A DNA stretch of 34,827 nt from Kitasatospora griseola (lineage in GTDB: Bacteria; Actinomycetota; Actinomycetes; Streptomycetales; Streptomycetaceae). Shown here piece after piece: positions 7,262 through 15,229 of this stretch. Made by a program: the position numbers and the translations under genes. The stretch lies in assembly GCF_014648555.1 (NCBI RefSeq), contig NZ_BMRI01000002.1, positions 74,315 through 109,141 of the forward strand, in the 5' to 3' direction. The number at the start of each line of letters is the position of its first letter. The first letter of the stretch is position 1. The notes under the pieces are model-generated. The model was not told the DNA's origin and did not search any database. It saw only the letters and a list, made by a program, of their open reading frames with translations.

Positions 7262-8142
7262 GCCCGTCCGCCGTCGAGATCCAGGCCCGCACCCTCGCCG
7301 GGTACGCCGACGCCAGCCGACTGCGCCAAGTCCAGGACCGCGACTGGGTGTTGGACCGCGTCACCGGAGACCCCGAGACGCTGATCGACCTGGGCAGCGG
7401 CATCGGCCAGCTGCTCGCCACCGCCCTCGACCGCTTCCCCTCGCTCCGCCTCGCCGTCGGCCTGGAACGCTCCGAGCACCGGATCGCCGAAGCCGCCGAC
7501 CGCCTCGCCCCGTACGGCGAACGCGTCGCGCTGCACGCCGCCGACCTCACCGGGCCCGAGCAACTCCCGTACCGCGCCCAGGTGATCACCCAGACCTCGG
7601 TCCTGCACTGGCTGTACCCGGACGAGGACCGGATCTTCGCCTGGGCCGCCGAACACCTCGCCCCCGGCGGGCGCTTCCTGCTCACCACCTACCACCCGGC
7701 CCGGGACGCCCACGGGCTGGGCGGCGAGGACGAGTTGGTCCGCGAGGCGCTCACCGCGCTCGGCACTCCCGCCGCCGACGTCCCCGCGCTGCTCGCCGCG
7801 CACGGCGTCCTGCCGATCGCCACCCGCACCCGCACCGTCGACGACCTGCTCACCGTCCTCGCCCCGCACCTGCGCGTCGCCGGCCACACGGAACGCGACG
7901 CGATCGTCACCGTCGAGTCGGCCGAGCAGTACGAGCACTTCCACGCCGCGACCTTCGGCGACTACTACGCCCGGGTGCTGCCCGGAGAGCGCCGCGCCGA
8001 CTTCTACCGGGCGATCGGGGCGAGCGCCTGGCGGCGGCAGAACACGCTCGGACGGGTCAGCCGAATGCCGGTTCGACTCTGGGAGTTGACGGCACATGAG
8101 GAGTTTGTTTCAGGAACCGGAAACCGCCCGTCCCGCGCCTAG
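7258..8142 (+). CDS. Class I SAM-dependent methyltransferase
   Basis: The product has 294 residues. The SAM-binding motif I is LIDLGSGIGQ (42-51), with an acidic residue after strand 2 (GLERSE) and a motif-III-like ITQTSVLHWLYPDEDR (near 108). The layout resembles trans-aconitate-methyltransferase-like and small-molecule O- or N-methyltransferases. The last part (about 215-294) is an extra helical region with Tyr/Arg-rich stretches that may cover the substrate. Translation starts at GTG 7258 inside the HpaB-type stop, so it is the fifth coupled gene of the operon. It probably methylates the hydroxyl or nitrogen produced by the two-component oxygenase; this is inferred from gene order. Confidence 0.88.
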   Translation: MSPSAVEIQARTLAGYADASRLRQVQDRDWVLDRVTGDPETLIDLGSGIGQLLATALDRFPSLRLAVGLERSEHRIAEAADRLAPYGERVALHAADLTGPEQLPYRAQVITQTSVLHWLYPDEDRIFAWAAEHLAPGGRFLLTTYHPARDAHGLGGEDELVREALTALGTPAADVPALLAAHGVLPIATRTRTVDDLLTVLAPHLRVAGHTERDAIVTVESAEQYEHFHAATFGDYYARVLPGERRADFYRAIGASAWRRQNTLGRVSRMPVRLWELTAHEEFVSGTGNRPSRA

Positions 8143-8189
8143 GGTGGGTGCGCGACGCCCCCGGAACCGCCCGCAACGAGGAGCCACCC

Positions 8190-9035
8190 GTGTCCACCCC
8201 CGCCGTCAGTCAGGAGCTCGGCGCCTTCCTGCGCGCCCACCGCGAACGCCTCCAGCCCGCCGACGTCGGACTCACCGCCACCGCCCGGCGACGCACCCCC
8301 GGGCTGCGCCGCGAAGAGGTCGCCTCGCTCTCCGGCGTCGGCCTCGCCTGGTACACCTGGCTCGAACAGGGCCGCGTCACCGCCTCCCGGCAGGTCCTGG
8401 AGGCGGTGGCGCGCGCCCTCCGCCTGGACGCGGCGGGCCTGCGGCACGCCATGCGACTGGCCGGCTACCACGAGCCCGTCCCCGCGGACCGCACCGCCGC
8501 CGAGCGGCTCGCCGACGCGGTCCGCCCCGTCCTCGACTCCTGGCCCACCAGCCCCGCCGTCCTGCTCGACCGGCACTTCGACCTGCTCGCCTGGAACGCC
8601 GCCTGGACGGCACTGTGGGGCTCCCCCGAGAAGGTCGACGTCGACCGCCGCAACCTGATGTGGCTGATGGCCGTCGACCGCCACCTGCGCAGCGTCCTGC
8701 ACGACTGGGAGCCGCTCGCCATGAACGTCTTCCAGCACTTCCGCGCCCAGGCCGGCCCCGCCATCGCCGACCCCCGCACCGACGAGCTCTACCGCCACCT
8801 CGAAGCGGACGCCCCCGACCTCCGCCACTGGTGGGGCTGCCACACCGTCGCCGAACTCACCGCCCGCGAGGTGGTGGTCTCCCCGCCGGCGAGCACCGCG
8901 GTGCACCTGACGCTGAGCTCGTTCCACCCGGTGGACGATCCGTCGGCGCTGGTGCTGCTGTTCACCCCGAACAGTCCGGCGGACCTGGCGCGGATGAACG
9001 ACCTGATCGAGCGCCCGCTCCGGGCGACGGCGTAG
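8190..9035 (+). CDS. XRE-family regulator with MmyB-like ligand-binding domain
   Basis: The protein has 281 residues. Residues 8-70 form an XRE-type helix-turn-helix with the signature RTPGLRREEVASLSGVGLAWYTWLEQGR. Residues about 105-270 match the MmyB-like PAS-type ligand-binding half (LLDRHFDLLAWNAAWTALW, then HHW/WWGCHTV and a closing LVLLFTPNSP). MmyB takes its name from a methylenomycin-cluster regulator, and such proteins are common in Streptomyces. The GTG at 8190 is preceded by ACGAGGAG. The gene starts 47 nt after the methyltransferase in the same direction, so it may respond to the pathway product or an intermediate. A possible -10-like TAGGGT sits at 8140-8145. Confidence 0.9.
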   Translation: MSTPAVSQELGAFLRAHRERLQPADVGLTATARRRTPGLRREEVASLSGVGLAWYTWLEQGRVTASRQVLEAVARALRLDAAGLRHAMRLAGYHEPVPADRTAAERLADAVRPVLDSWPTSPAVLLDRHFDLLAWNAAWTALWGSPEKVDVDRRNLMWLMAVDRHLRSVLHDWEPLAMNVFQHFRAQAGPAIADPRTDELYRHLEADAPDLRHWWGCHTVAELTAREVVVSPPASTAVHLTLSSFHPVDDPSALVLLFTPNSPADLARMNDLIERPLRATA

Positions 9036-9044
9036 GAAGCACCT

Positions 9045-9231
9045 ACCAGGGGCGCGAGCGGGTGCGAAACCAGGGGCGCGGGGAACTGCGCGAAGCGGAA
9101 GGCACCCCACCGCAAGATCGCGACGTGGGCAATGACTTGCCATTGATCGCGACCTTGCGGATTGGTTGGCGCTTGTCGCGCAGTTCTCCCCCAGCCCTGG
9201 CGGGCCGGGAGGTACCCCCACGCGCCCCTGT
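9045..9231. repeat. Composite dispersed palindromic intergenic repeat
   Basis: The left arm holds ACCAGGGGCGCG twice (9045-9056 and 9069-9080), the second running into GGGGAACTGCGCGA. The right arm carries TCGCGCAGTTC (9176-9186) and, after an inserted CCCCCAGCCCTGG...GGTACCCCCA segment, the complement CGCGCCCCTG (9221-9230). The arms can pair into a long interrupted hairpin. The block fills the gap between the convergent regulator (ends 9035) and MFS gene, so it may end transcription both ways. The sequence type is familiar from Streptomyces intergenic regions. A related copy, inverted, is at 28131-28194. Confidence 0.75.
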
Positions 9232-9318
9232 TTTCGCGCCCGCCTGCGATTCGCGTCCGCCTGCGTTTCACGCCCCTGTTTTCGCGCCCACCTGCGTTTC
9301 ACGTCCGCCTGCGTTCCG
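9223..9318. repeat. 48-bp tandem duplication at the end of the MFS gene
   Basis: Units 9223-9270 and 9271-9318 both begin CGCCCCTGTTTTCGCGCCC and contain shorter internal repeats of the type CGTCCGCCTGCGTTTCACG. The period is 16 codons, so the frame is kept. The second unit encodes the last residues of the MFS protein and the first lies just after its stop codon (9268-9270). Confidence 0.85.
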
Positions 9319-10506
9319 CACCCGCACTGTGCCCGCGGCCGCCGCAAGCGCGAGCACGACGCCCACGATCAGCGACCCGTGCGCGACGTTGCCGAAAGCG
9401 CCGATCGCCCAGGCGCCGACGCCCGTGCCCGCGTACATCGTGGAGGTCAGCCAGGCGCTGGAGGTGGCCCGGTGGGCGGGGGCGACGGTGCCGGCCAGGG
9501 TCTGCTGGTCCGTCACGAAACCGCCGGAGGCGACGAACCAGAGGAGGACGCCCAGGAGGGAGAGGATCAGGCCCGGTCCCGCCACGGCGAGGGCGATGCC
9601 CACGGCGAGGAGCAGCGCCCAGAAGGGGAGCAGGGCCGGCTGGCGGCCCGCCGCGCGGGCCTTGTCGCCGAGGCGGCCGCCGAGCAGGGAGCCCGCCACG
9701 CTGCCGGCGCCGACCAGGATGCCGACCAGGCCGAGGGCCTGGACGGAGAGGTCGAAGCGGTCGCCGAGGACGGCGCCGAGGAAGGTGTAGGCGCCGAGGT
9801 TGGCGGCGTTGAAGGCGGTGTTGACCAGGAGGGCGCGGCGCAGGGCGGGGTCCCGCCAGGCGGCCAGGATGGCGAGGATCGTGCCGCCGGCGGGAGACGT
9901 GGGCCGCGGGGCGACCTGGCGGAGCAGCAGCGGGACGGCGGCGGCCGTGCCCGCGGTGAGCGCCCAGAACGCGGCGCGCCAGCCGGCCGCGCCGGCCAGG
10001 AGTCCGCCGAGCGGGACGCCGATGACCTGGCCGGTGGAGAACAGGGCCATGCCGAGTCCGAGGGCGCGGCCGCGGACCGCGTCGGGGGCGGTTTCGGCGA
10101 TGTGCGCCCAGATCGCGGGGCCGGCGGCCGCGGCGGCGAGTCCGGCCAGGGCGCGGGAGAGCACCAGCAGGGTGAGGTCGGTGGAGAGCGCGGCGGCGGC
10201 GTTGGAGAGCACGAACAGCGCGGTGCCGGCCAGCAGGGTGCGCCGTCGTCCGAACCGGTCGCTGAGCAGGCCGAGGAACGGCGCGCAGACCGCGTAGACC
10301 AGGACGTACGCGGTGACGGTGGAGGCCGCGGCGGCCTCGCTGACGTGGATCGAGCCGGCGATGGTCGGCAGCAGCGGGGAGACCAGGAAGGTCTCCGTCC
10401 CGAACAGGAAGAGCAGGGCGAGCACCCCGGCGTACCGCCGTCGCCGGAACACCGGTTCGGCCGGCGTCTCCGCCTCGGCCCGGGAAAGGTCGGACACGTC
10501 GCTCAC
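9268..10506 (-). CDS. MFS transporter (DHA1-type drug/metabolite exporter)
   Basis: This is an integral membrane exporter of about 413 residues with 12 predicted helices. The loop motif GLLSDRFGRRRTLL after helix 2 is MFS motif A, and the sequence resembles arabinose-efflux/chloramphenicol-type DHA1 proteins. The GTG at 10506 (VSDVSDLS) is preferred since the helical core starts about 25 residues later; an in-frame upstream start at 10626 would add a Pro-rich tail. The C-terminus (about RETQVGAKTGA) is encoded by a 48-bp tandem repeat rather than family sequence, so the original end may have been replaced. It is convergent with the biosynthetic operon regulator and could export its product, but this is only proximity. 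Confidence 0.88.
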   Translation of the reverse strand: MSDVSDLSRAEAETPAEPVFRRRRYAGVLALLFLFGTETFLVSPLLPTIAGSIHVSEAAAASTVTAYVLVYAVCAPFLGLLSDRFGRRRTLLAGTALFVLSNAAAALSTDLTLLVLSRALAGLAAAAAGPAIWAHIAETAPDAVRGRALGLGMALFSTGQVIGVPLGGLLAGAAGWRAAFWALTAGTAAAVPLLLRQVAPRPTSPAGGTILAILAAWRDPALRRALLVNTAFNAANLGAYTFLGAVLGDRFDLSVQALGLVGILVGAGSVAGSLLGGRLGDKARAAGRQPALLPFWALLLAVGIALAVAGPGLILSLLGVLLWFVASGGFVTDQQTLAGTVAPAHRATSSAWLTSTMYAGTGVGAWAIGAFGNVAHGSLIVGVVLALAAAAGTVRVRNAGGRETQVGAKTGA

Positions 10507-10657
10507 GGCGACCACCACCTCGTCAGCAGCGCGCAGCGCGTCCTCGGACCGGGGAACGCCGTCGGCCGCGCGCGGGGGGTACGGGGGCCCGATGCGGCCA
10601 TCCTGGGCGGCGGGCGGGGGCGGCAACCAGACAGGCGTTGGTCCTGTGACCGCCGCT

Positions 10658-10686
10658 CACACGTTGCTGGAGTGTCAGCAGGTGTG
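10658..10686. promoter_or_regulatory. Dyad symmetry in the divergent MFS/exporter intergenic region
   Basis: CACAC (10658-10662) and TGCTG (10665-10669) pair with CAGCA (10676-10680) and GTGTG (10682-10686) around the loop GAGTGT. It lies 30 nt upstream of the next ATG and could be an operator or an RNA stem in the leader. A further ACAGG/CCTGT pair lies just upstream (about 10631-10646). Confidence 0.45.
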
Positions 10687-10715
10687 GAGTCCGCCCGGGG
10701 GGATAGAAGGGCGGC

Positions 10716-11963
10716 ATGCGTGTTGTTCCGGAGTCGGTGGCGGCGCTGGTGCGTCGCGGTGCCAGGGACCCGTTCGTGGTGCAGACGGTGCGGGCCACGG
10801 TCGCGGCGACGCTGGCGTACGTGGTGGCGACCTGGCTGAGCCGGGAGCCGGTGCCGTTGACGGCGCCGCTGACGGCGCTGCTGGTGGTCCAGGTGACGGT
10901 GTACTCGACGCTGAAGACCAGCGTGCGGCGGGTCAATTCGGTGGTGGTCGGGGTGCTGATCGCGATCGGGTTCTCCACCGTGGTGGGGCTGTCCTGGTGG
11001 AGCCTGGGGCTGATCATCCTGGCGTCGCTGACGGTGGGGCGGTTCGTCCGGGTCGACGAGTTCGTCCAGGAGGTGGCGATCAGCGCGATGCTGATCCTGG
11101 GCGTCTCGCAGGTCACCACGCAGGCCTGGGACCGGGTGCTGGAGACGGTGATCGGCGCGGCCGTCGGCCTGCTGTTCAACCTGGTGTTCGCGCCGCCGGT
11201 GTGGGTGGACACCGCCGGGGAGAAGATCGAGGACCTGGCCCGGCGGGCCCGTCACCTGTTGCTGGACCTCGCGGAGGAGCTGGGCCGCCCGGTGCCGGTG
11301 GAGCGGGCCGCCGAGCGGCTGCACGAGGCGCGCCGGCTGGACCAGGCGATCGCGGAGGTGGACGGCGCGCTGCGGCAGGCCGAGGACAGTCTGCGACTGA
11401 ACCCGCGGATCAGCGAGGGCCTGCTGTCGCGGCTGGTGCTGCGCACCGGCCTGGACACCCTGGAGATCTGCGTGGTGGTGATCCGGGTGATCGCCCGCTC
11501 GCTGACCGACCTGGCCAAGCGGCGCACCGTCGACGAGCAGCTGTTCCCGTCGGAGGTCGCGGTGGCGCTGGAGGAGCTGTTCGCGCACATCGGCGGGGCG
11601 CTGGTGAGCTTCGCGGTGCTGGTCACCACCCAGGTCAGCCGCAACGCGGAGGAGGCCGAGCAGCGCCTGACGTCCGAGCTGGCCGCGGCCTGGACCTGCC
11701 GGGAGAACGTCGCGCAGCTGCTGCTGCGCCGCATCCAGCAGGACCCGCAGGCCTGGCAGCTGCACGGCTCCCTGCTCGCCGAGGTGGACCGGATCCTGGA
11801 CGAACTGGATCTGGAGCACCGCTCCCGCCGGCTGATGGAGGAACTCGACCGGGCCTCCGTCGCCGACCGGGACCGCTTCTCCCGCTTCGCCGGCATCCGC
11901 CGCCTGGCCCGCGGCGAGCGCCTGCGCCCGCGCCGCCGCAAGCCCGACCGGCAGGCCGCCTGA
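10716..11963 (+). CDS. Aromatic acid exporter / FUSC-family membrane protein
   Basis: The protein has 415 residues. The first 155 residues hold five or six closely spaced membrane segments (for example LTAPLTALLVVQVTVYSTL and NSVVVGVLIAIGFSTVVGL), typical of the aromatic acid exporter/fusaric acid resistance-like fold. Residues 165-400 form a soluble, strongly helical cytoplasmic domain rich in Glu, Arg and Leu that may be coiled. The ATG at 10716 follows GAAGGG. Such proteins are thought to export small aromatic acids, although many actinobacterial members have no tested substrate. The stop lies only 7 bp from the convergent ABC permease stop, so the genes share almost no terminator space. 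The tail is very Arg-rich (RPRRRKPDRQAA). Confidence 0.85.
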   Translation: MRVVPESVAALVRRGARDPFVVQTVRATVAATLAYVVATWLSREPVPLTAPLTALLVVQVTVYSTLKTSVRRVNSVVVGVLIAIGFSTVVGLSWWSLGLIILASLTVGRFVRVDEFVQEVAISAMLILGVSQVTTQAWDRVLETVIGAAVGLLFNLVFAPPVWVDTAGEKIEDLARRARHLLLDLAEELGRPVPVERAAERLHEARRLDQAIAEVDGALRQAEDSLRLNPRISEGLLSRLVLRTGLDTLEICVVVIRVIARSLTDLAKRRTVDEQLFPSEVAVALEELFAHIGGALVSFAVLVTTQVSRNAEEAEQRLTSELAAAWTCRENVAQLLLRRIQQDPQAWQLHGSLLAEVDRILDELDLEHRSRRLMEELDRASVADRDRFSRFAGIRRLARGERLRPRRRKPDRQAA

Positions 11964-11970
11964 CGGCGCG

Positions 11971-14361
11971 TCACCCGCCGCGGCGGAAGGTGCGCCACGT
12001 CGTGAGAGTGCTCGCCGCCACCGCCGTCGCCAGAGAGCCGAGCACGGTGGCAGCCAGTGTCGGCAGGTGGAGCTGCGGGCCGAGGTGTGCGCCGGTTGCC
12101 TGGGCGAGGCCGGAGGCGGTGGCGGCCAGTGGTGGCAGCGCCGCGAGGATGCCGAGGGCGGCACCGATGGCGACGGTCAGGGCGGTCTCTGCGGCGGTCA
12201 GGGCGAGCAGTTGGCGGTGGGTGCCGCCGACGGTGGTGAGGACGGCGAGGTCGTGGCGGCGGGCGTGTGCGGCGGCGGCTGCGCCGTTGGCGGCGGCGAG
12301 GGCGCCGTAGCCGGTGGCCACGGCGATCAGCAGTGCGGCGAGGGTGTCGGTCAGGCGGGCGTCGGTGGCGTAGTCGTCCAGGGCGTACCGCATCGCGTCG
12401 TGGACGGCGGTGCCTGGGACGGCGGTGGCCCGGGCCCCGGCGGGGACGAAGATGTCGTCGCCGAGGGCCGCCGGGTCGTGCTCGCGGACCTGGGCACGGG
12501 ACATCACGAACGCGCCGCGGGCCGGGTCGTCGGGCAGTATCTCGGCGATCCGCACCGGCACGGTCGCGCCGTCGGCGAACCGGATGCCGTACTGCTGTCC
12601 GGCGCGCACCCCGAGGCGGTCGGCGAGGCTGCGGCCGAGGGTCGCCTCACCGGGCCGGTCCCATGCGGGGTCGCGGGAGCCGAGGACGTCGACCGCGGTG
12701 GTGGTGCCGTCGGCGGAGCGGACGAACGCCCGGACCGGCAGTGCGGCCTTGCCGATCGGGTTGGCGGCGGCTGCCTCGTCGGTGGTGCCGGGGGTGCCGT
12801 CGTCGGTGACGATCCGTTGTCCGGCCAGCTGCAGCGCCTGGCCGGCGGGGTAGGCCGCCCGCATGGTCTGCACCGTGCCGCTGAGCAGGACGGCGAACCC
12901 GACGGCGGCGATCACCGGTGCGGCCACGGCGGCGGCGCGCCGGGCCGAGGCCGTCAGTTCGCCGCGCAGCAGCAGCGGCCAGGCGGGGCGCAGCCGCAGC
13001 AGCGGGCCGGTGACGGCCCGGGCGAGCGGGCCGATCAGCACCGGGGCGAGCAGCGCGGCGGCGGTGGTCAGGACGGCGGTGGCGGTGATCGCGGCGGTGA
13101 CCCGGTCGTCGGCGGTGGTGGCGGCGGTGGCCCCGGCGGCGACCGCGCCGGCGGCGAGTGCTGCCAGTCCGCAGCCGAGCCGGAGCCGGCCGGTTCCGCG
13201 GTCGCTGTCGCGGCTGTCCAGCAGGGCGTCCAGGGGGGCGACCCGGGCGGCCGTGCGGCCGGACGTCCAGGCGGCGAGCAGGCTCACCGTGGTCGCGACG
13301 GCGCCGGCGAGCAGTGGCGGCCCGGCGGCGATCCGGGTCGTCAGGTCGGGCGGGGCGGCGTCCAGTCGCAGCAGCAGCCGGCCGAGCAGGGGCGCGGCGG
13401 CGAGGCCCAGGGGGCCGCCGGCGGCGGAGCCGAGCAGGCCGACGGCGGCGGCCTCGCCGAGCAGCATCCGGCGGATCCGGCCGGGGCCGGCGCCGATCAG
13501 CCGCAGCAGGCCGAGGTCGCGGCGGCGCAGCGCGGTGTGCAGGGCGAGCGTGGCGGCGACCGCGAAGGCGGTGGTGAACAGTGCCAGCGCGGTGACGGCG
13601 GCGAGGAGTTGGGTGGCGAGGAAGCGCCGGTGCTCCAGGTGGCGGGGCTGGAGGGCGGCGCGGGCCGGGCCGGTGACGATCTCGGCGCGGCCGCCGGCGG
13701 CGGTACGGGCGGCGGCCGCAGGGCCGGTGCCGGTGCCGGGTGCGGCGAGCAGGGCGATCGCCCGGACGCCGGGGGCGCGGGCGGCGGCGGTGCGGTCGTC
13801 GAACCAGTAGCCGGGGCCGTCGAGGGTCCCGGTGACGGTGAACTCGGCGTGTCCGGCGGTCAGGTTGACGGTGAGTCGGCTGCCGGCGGGCACGCCGAGT
13901 GCGGCGTCGACGGCGACCTCGTCGGCGGCGGCGGGGGCCCGGCCGGTGAGCAGCCGGTACGGGGCGAGGGCCGCGCCGGACCAGCCGTGCCCGGCTTCGG
14001 CGGCGCCCTGGTCGAGGATCGGACGGCCGTCGCGGAACGCCTGGGCGTAGAACGCCCGGTCCGCGACGGCGTCCGCCACTCGGGGGTCGGCGCGCAGTGC
14101 GGCGAGCAGGTCGGCCGCTTCCTGTTCGCTCCACGGGATGCGGTCGGCGGGGCTGCCGTCGGTGCCGGCGGCGCGGGGCGGCAGCACCAGGGCGGCGGTG
14201 GCAGCCAGCCGGGGCTGCACGGTCGGTGCGGCGGCGTCCCGGACGGCGAGGGCGGCCGTGATCAACGCGGTGCCCACCAGCACGGCGAGGAAGGCCGCCA
14301 GAAAGCCGGTCCACCGCGTGCGCAGTTCGGCAACCAGCAGCGTCGAACGGGCGGGCCTCAT
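11971..14361 (-). CDS. FtsX/MacB-type ABC transporter permease
   Basis: The product has 796 residues with an N-terminal helix (about 15-38), a long extracytoplasmic domain, two FtsX-like three-helix bundles and a further internal pair of helices, matching two-repeat MacB/LolC-like permeases of actinobacteria. A second large extracytoplasmic domain (about 490-660, with VRAFVRSADGTTTAVDVLG) lies before the last bundle. It forms an exporter with the ATPase encoded upstream. The ATG at 14361 overlaps the ATPase stop (ATGA), which fixes the start. This transporter type handles peptides, lipoproteins or cell-envelope-active compounds; the divergent two-component system probably controls its expression. 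Confidence 0.9.
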   Translation of the reverse strand: MRPARSTLLVAELRTRWTGFLAAFLAVLVGTALITAALAVRDAAAPTVQPRLAATAALVLPPRAAGTDGSPADRIPWSEQEAADLLAALRADPRVADAVADRAFYAQAFRDGRPILDQGAAEAGHGWSGAALAPYRLLTGRAPAAADEVAVDAALGVPAGSRLTVNLTAGHAEFTVTGTLDGPGYWFDDRTAAARAPGVRAIALLAAPGTGTGPAAAARTAAGGRAEIVTGPARAALQPRHLEHRRFLATQLLAAVTALALFTTAFAVAATLALHTALRRRDLGLLRLIGAGPGRIRRMLLGEAAAVGLLGSAAGGPLGLAAAPLLGRLLLRLDAAPPDLTTRIAAGPPLLAGAVATTVSLLAAWTSGRTAARVAPLDALLDSRDSDRGTGRLRLGCGLAALAAGAVAAGATAATTADDRVTAAITATAVLTTAAALLAPVLIGPLARAVTGPLLRLRPAWPLLLRGELTASARRAAAVAAPVIAAVGFAVLLSGTVQTMRAAYPAGQALQLAGQRIVTDDGTPGTTDEAAAANPIGKAALPVRAFVRSADGTTTAVDVLGSRDPAWDRPGEATLGRSLADRLGVRAGQQYGIRFADGATVPVRIAEILPDDPARGAFVMSRAQVREHDPAALGDDIFVPAGARATAVPGTAVHDAMRYALDDYATDARLTDTLAALLIAVATGYGALAAANGAAAAAHARRHDLAVLTTVGGTHRQLLALTAAETALTVAIGAALGILAALPPLAATASGLAQATGAHLGPQLHLPTLAATVLGSLATAVAASTLTTWRTFRRGG

Positions 14362-15119
14362 GCCGCCTCCCATCGGGCGGTCCGGGCCGCGACGGTCGCG
14401 GCGTTGGCGGCGGGGCGACCGGGGTCGAGGGTGATCCGGTCGGCGAAGCGGCCGTCCTTGAGCAGGACGACGGTGTCGGCGACAGCCGCGGCGGCGGGGT
14501 CGTGGGTGACCATCACGGTGGTCTGGCCGTGGTCGTCGACCAGGGTGCGCAGCAGGCGCAGGACGTGGCGGCCGGCGGCGGTGTCGAGTGCGCCGGTGGG
14601 TTCGTCGGCGAACAGCACGGCGGGTCGGGCGGCGAGGGCGCGGGCGAGGGCGACGCGTTGCTGCTGGCCGCCGGAGAGCCTGCTGGGGCGGTGGTCGGCG
14701 CGGTCGGCGAGGCCGACCGCGGCCAGGGCGGCGGCGACCTGGGCGGCAGGCAGGCGGCGGCGGGCGAACCGGGCGGGCAGTTCGACGTTCTGCGCGGCGG
14801 TGAGGGATTCGACCAGGTTGAACGCCTGGAAGACGAAGCCGATCCGGTCGCGCCTGAGTTCGGTGAGGCGGCGTTCGTCGAGCGCGCCGAGGTCGTGGCC
14901 GTCGAGTTCGACCCGCCCGGCGGTGGGCCGGTCGAGTCCGGCCGCGCAGTGCAGCAGGGTGGACTTGCCGGAGCCGGACGGGCCCATGACGGCGGTGAGG
15001 GTGCCGCGCGGGAAGTCGAGGGTGACGGAGTCGAGGGCGGTGACGGCGTGCTCGCCGTGGCCGTGCACCTTCGACACCGAGTGGAGCCGTACCGGAGCGC
15101 CGGGCTGAGGGGTTGTCAT
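14358..15119 (-). CDS. ABC transporter ATP-binding protein (MacB/LolD type)
   Basis: This ATPase of 253 residues has Walker A GPSGSGKST, the signature LSGGQQQRVALARAL, Walker B AVLFADEPTGALD and the H-loop MVTHD. The Q-loop FVFQAFNLVESLTA matches the MacB/LolD family that powers FtsX-type permeases without substrate channels. The ATG at 15119 (MTTPQPGAP) is used; an ATG three codons earlier at 15128 is equally possible. It is first in its operon, translationally coupled to the permease, and faces a two-component system across about 110 nt. Confidence 0.93.
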   Translation of the reverse strand: MTTPQPGAPVRLHSVSKVHGHGEHAVTALDSVTLDFPRGTLTAVMGPSGSGKSTLLHCAAGLDRPTAGRVELDGHDLGALDERRLTELRRDRIGFVFQAFNLVESLTAAQNVELPARFARRRLPAAQVAAALAAVGLADRADHRPSRLSGGQQQRVALARALAARPAVLFADEPTGALDTAAGRHVLRLLRTLVDDHGQTTVMVTHDPAAAAVADTVVLLKDGRFADRITLDPGRPAANAATVAARTARWEAA

Positions 15120-15178
15120 GTCGCCCATCCCACCGGCCCGGGAGGCCCCGGGGCACTGGCCCGTGCACCACCTCGAAG

Positions 15179-15194
15179 GTAGTGCGGGCACTAC
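15179..15194. promoter_or_regulatory. Inverted-repeat operator between ABC exporter and two-component genes
   Basis: GTAGTGC (15179-15185) and GCACTAC (15188-15194) form a perfect 7-2-7 inverted repeat in the 110-bp divergent promoter region. A third half-site GCACTA recurs at 15213-15218. This is a good candidate binding site for the NarL-type response regulator encoded at 16435. On the minus strand the site would overlap a possible exporter promoter (TACCTT near 15174-15179). Confidence 0.7.
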
Positions 15195-15216
15195 CGCGCA
15201 CCACAAGAAAGGGCAC

Positions 15217-15222
15217 TAGAGT
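15217..15222 (+). promoter_or_regulatory. -10 box TAGAGT of a probable leaderless sensor kinase mRNA
   Basis: TAGAGT ends 7 nt before the GTG at 15230, the distance expected when transcription begins at the start codon. No Shine-Dalgarno sequence is present between them. The -35 region is not clear. Confidence 0.5.
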
Positions 15223-15229
15223 CGCTCGG

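Noticed and set aside
8101..8189. Separate promoter for the XRE/MmyB-type regulator
   Set aside because: TAGGGT at 8140 has no well-spaced -35; an ECF-like GGAAC also lacks a partner at proper distance. Readthrough from the operon is as likely.
9223..9318. CRISPR-like short repeats
   Set aside because: Only two directly abutting 48-bp units with no unique spacers and no cas genes; a tandem duplication.
9166..10839. Plus-strand open frame across the MFS gene
   Set aside because: Composition is extremely Gly/Glu/Arg-rich; the minus strand has 12 membrane helices and MFS motif A.
12067..15108. A very long plus-strand open frame opposite the FtsX permease and its ATPase
   Set aside because: Its translation is Gly/Ala/Glu-rich without family motifs, while the minus strand encodes a permease and an ATPase with complete motifs. 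It is an antisense effect of high G+C.
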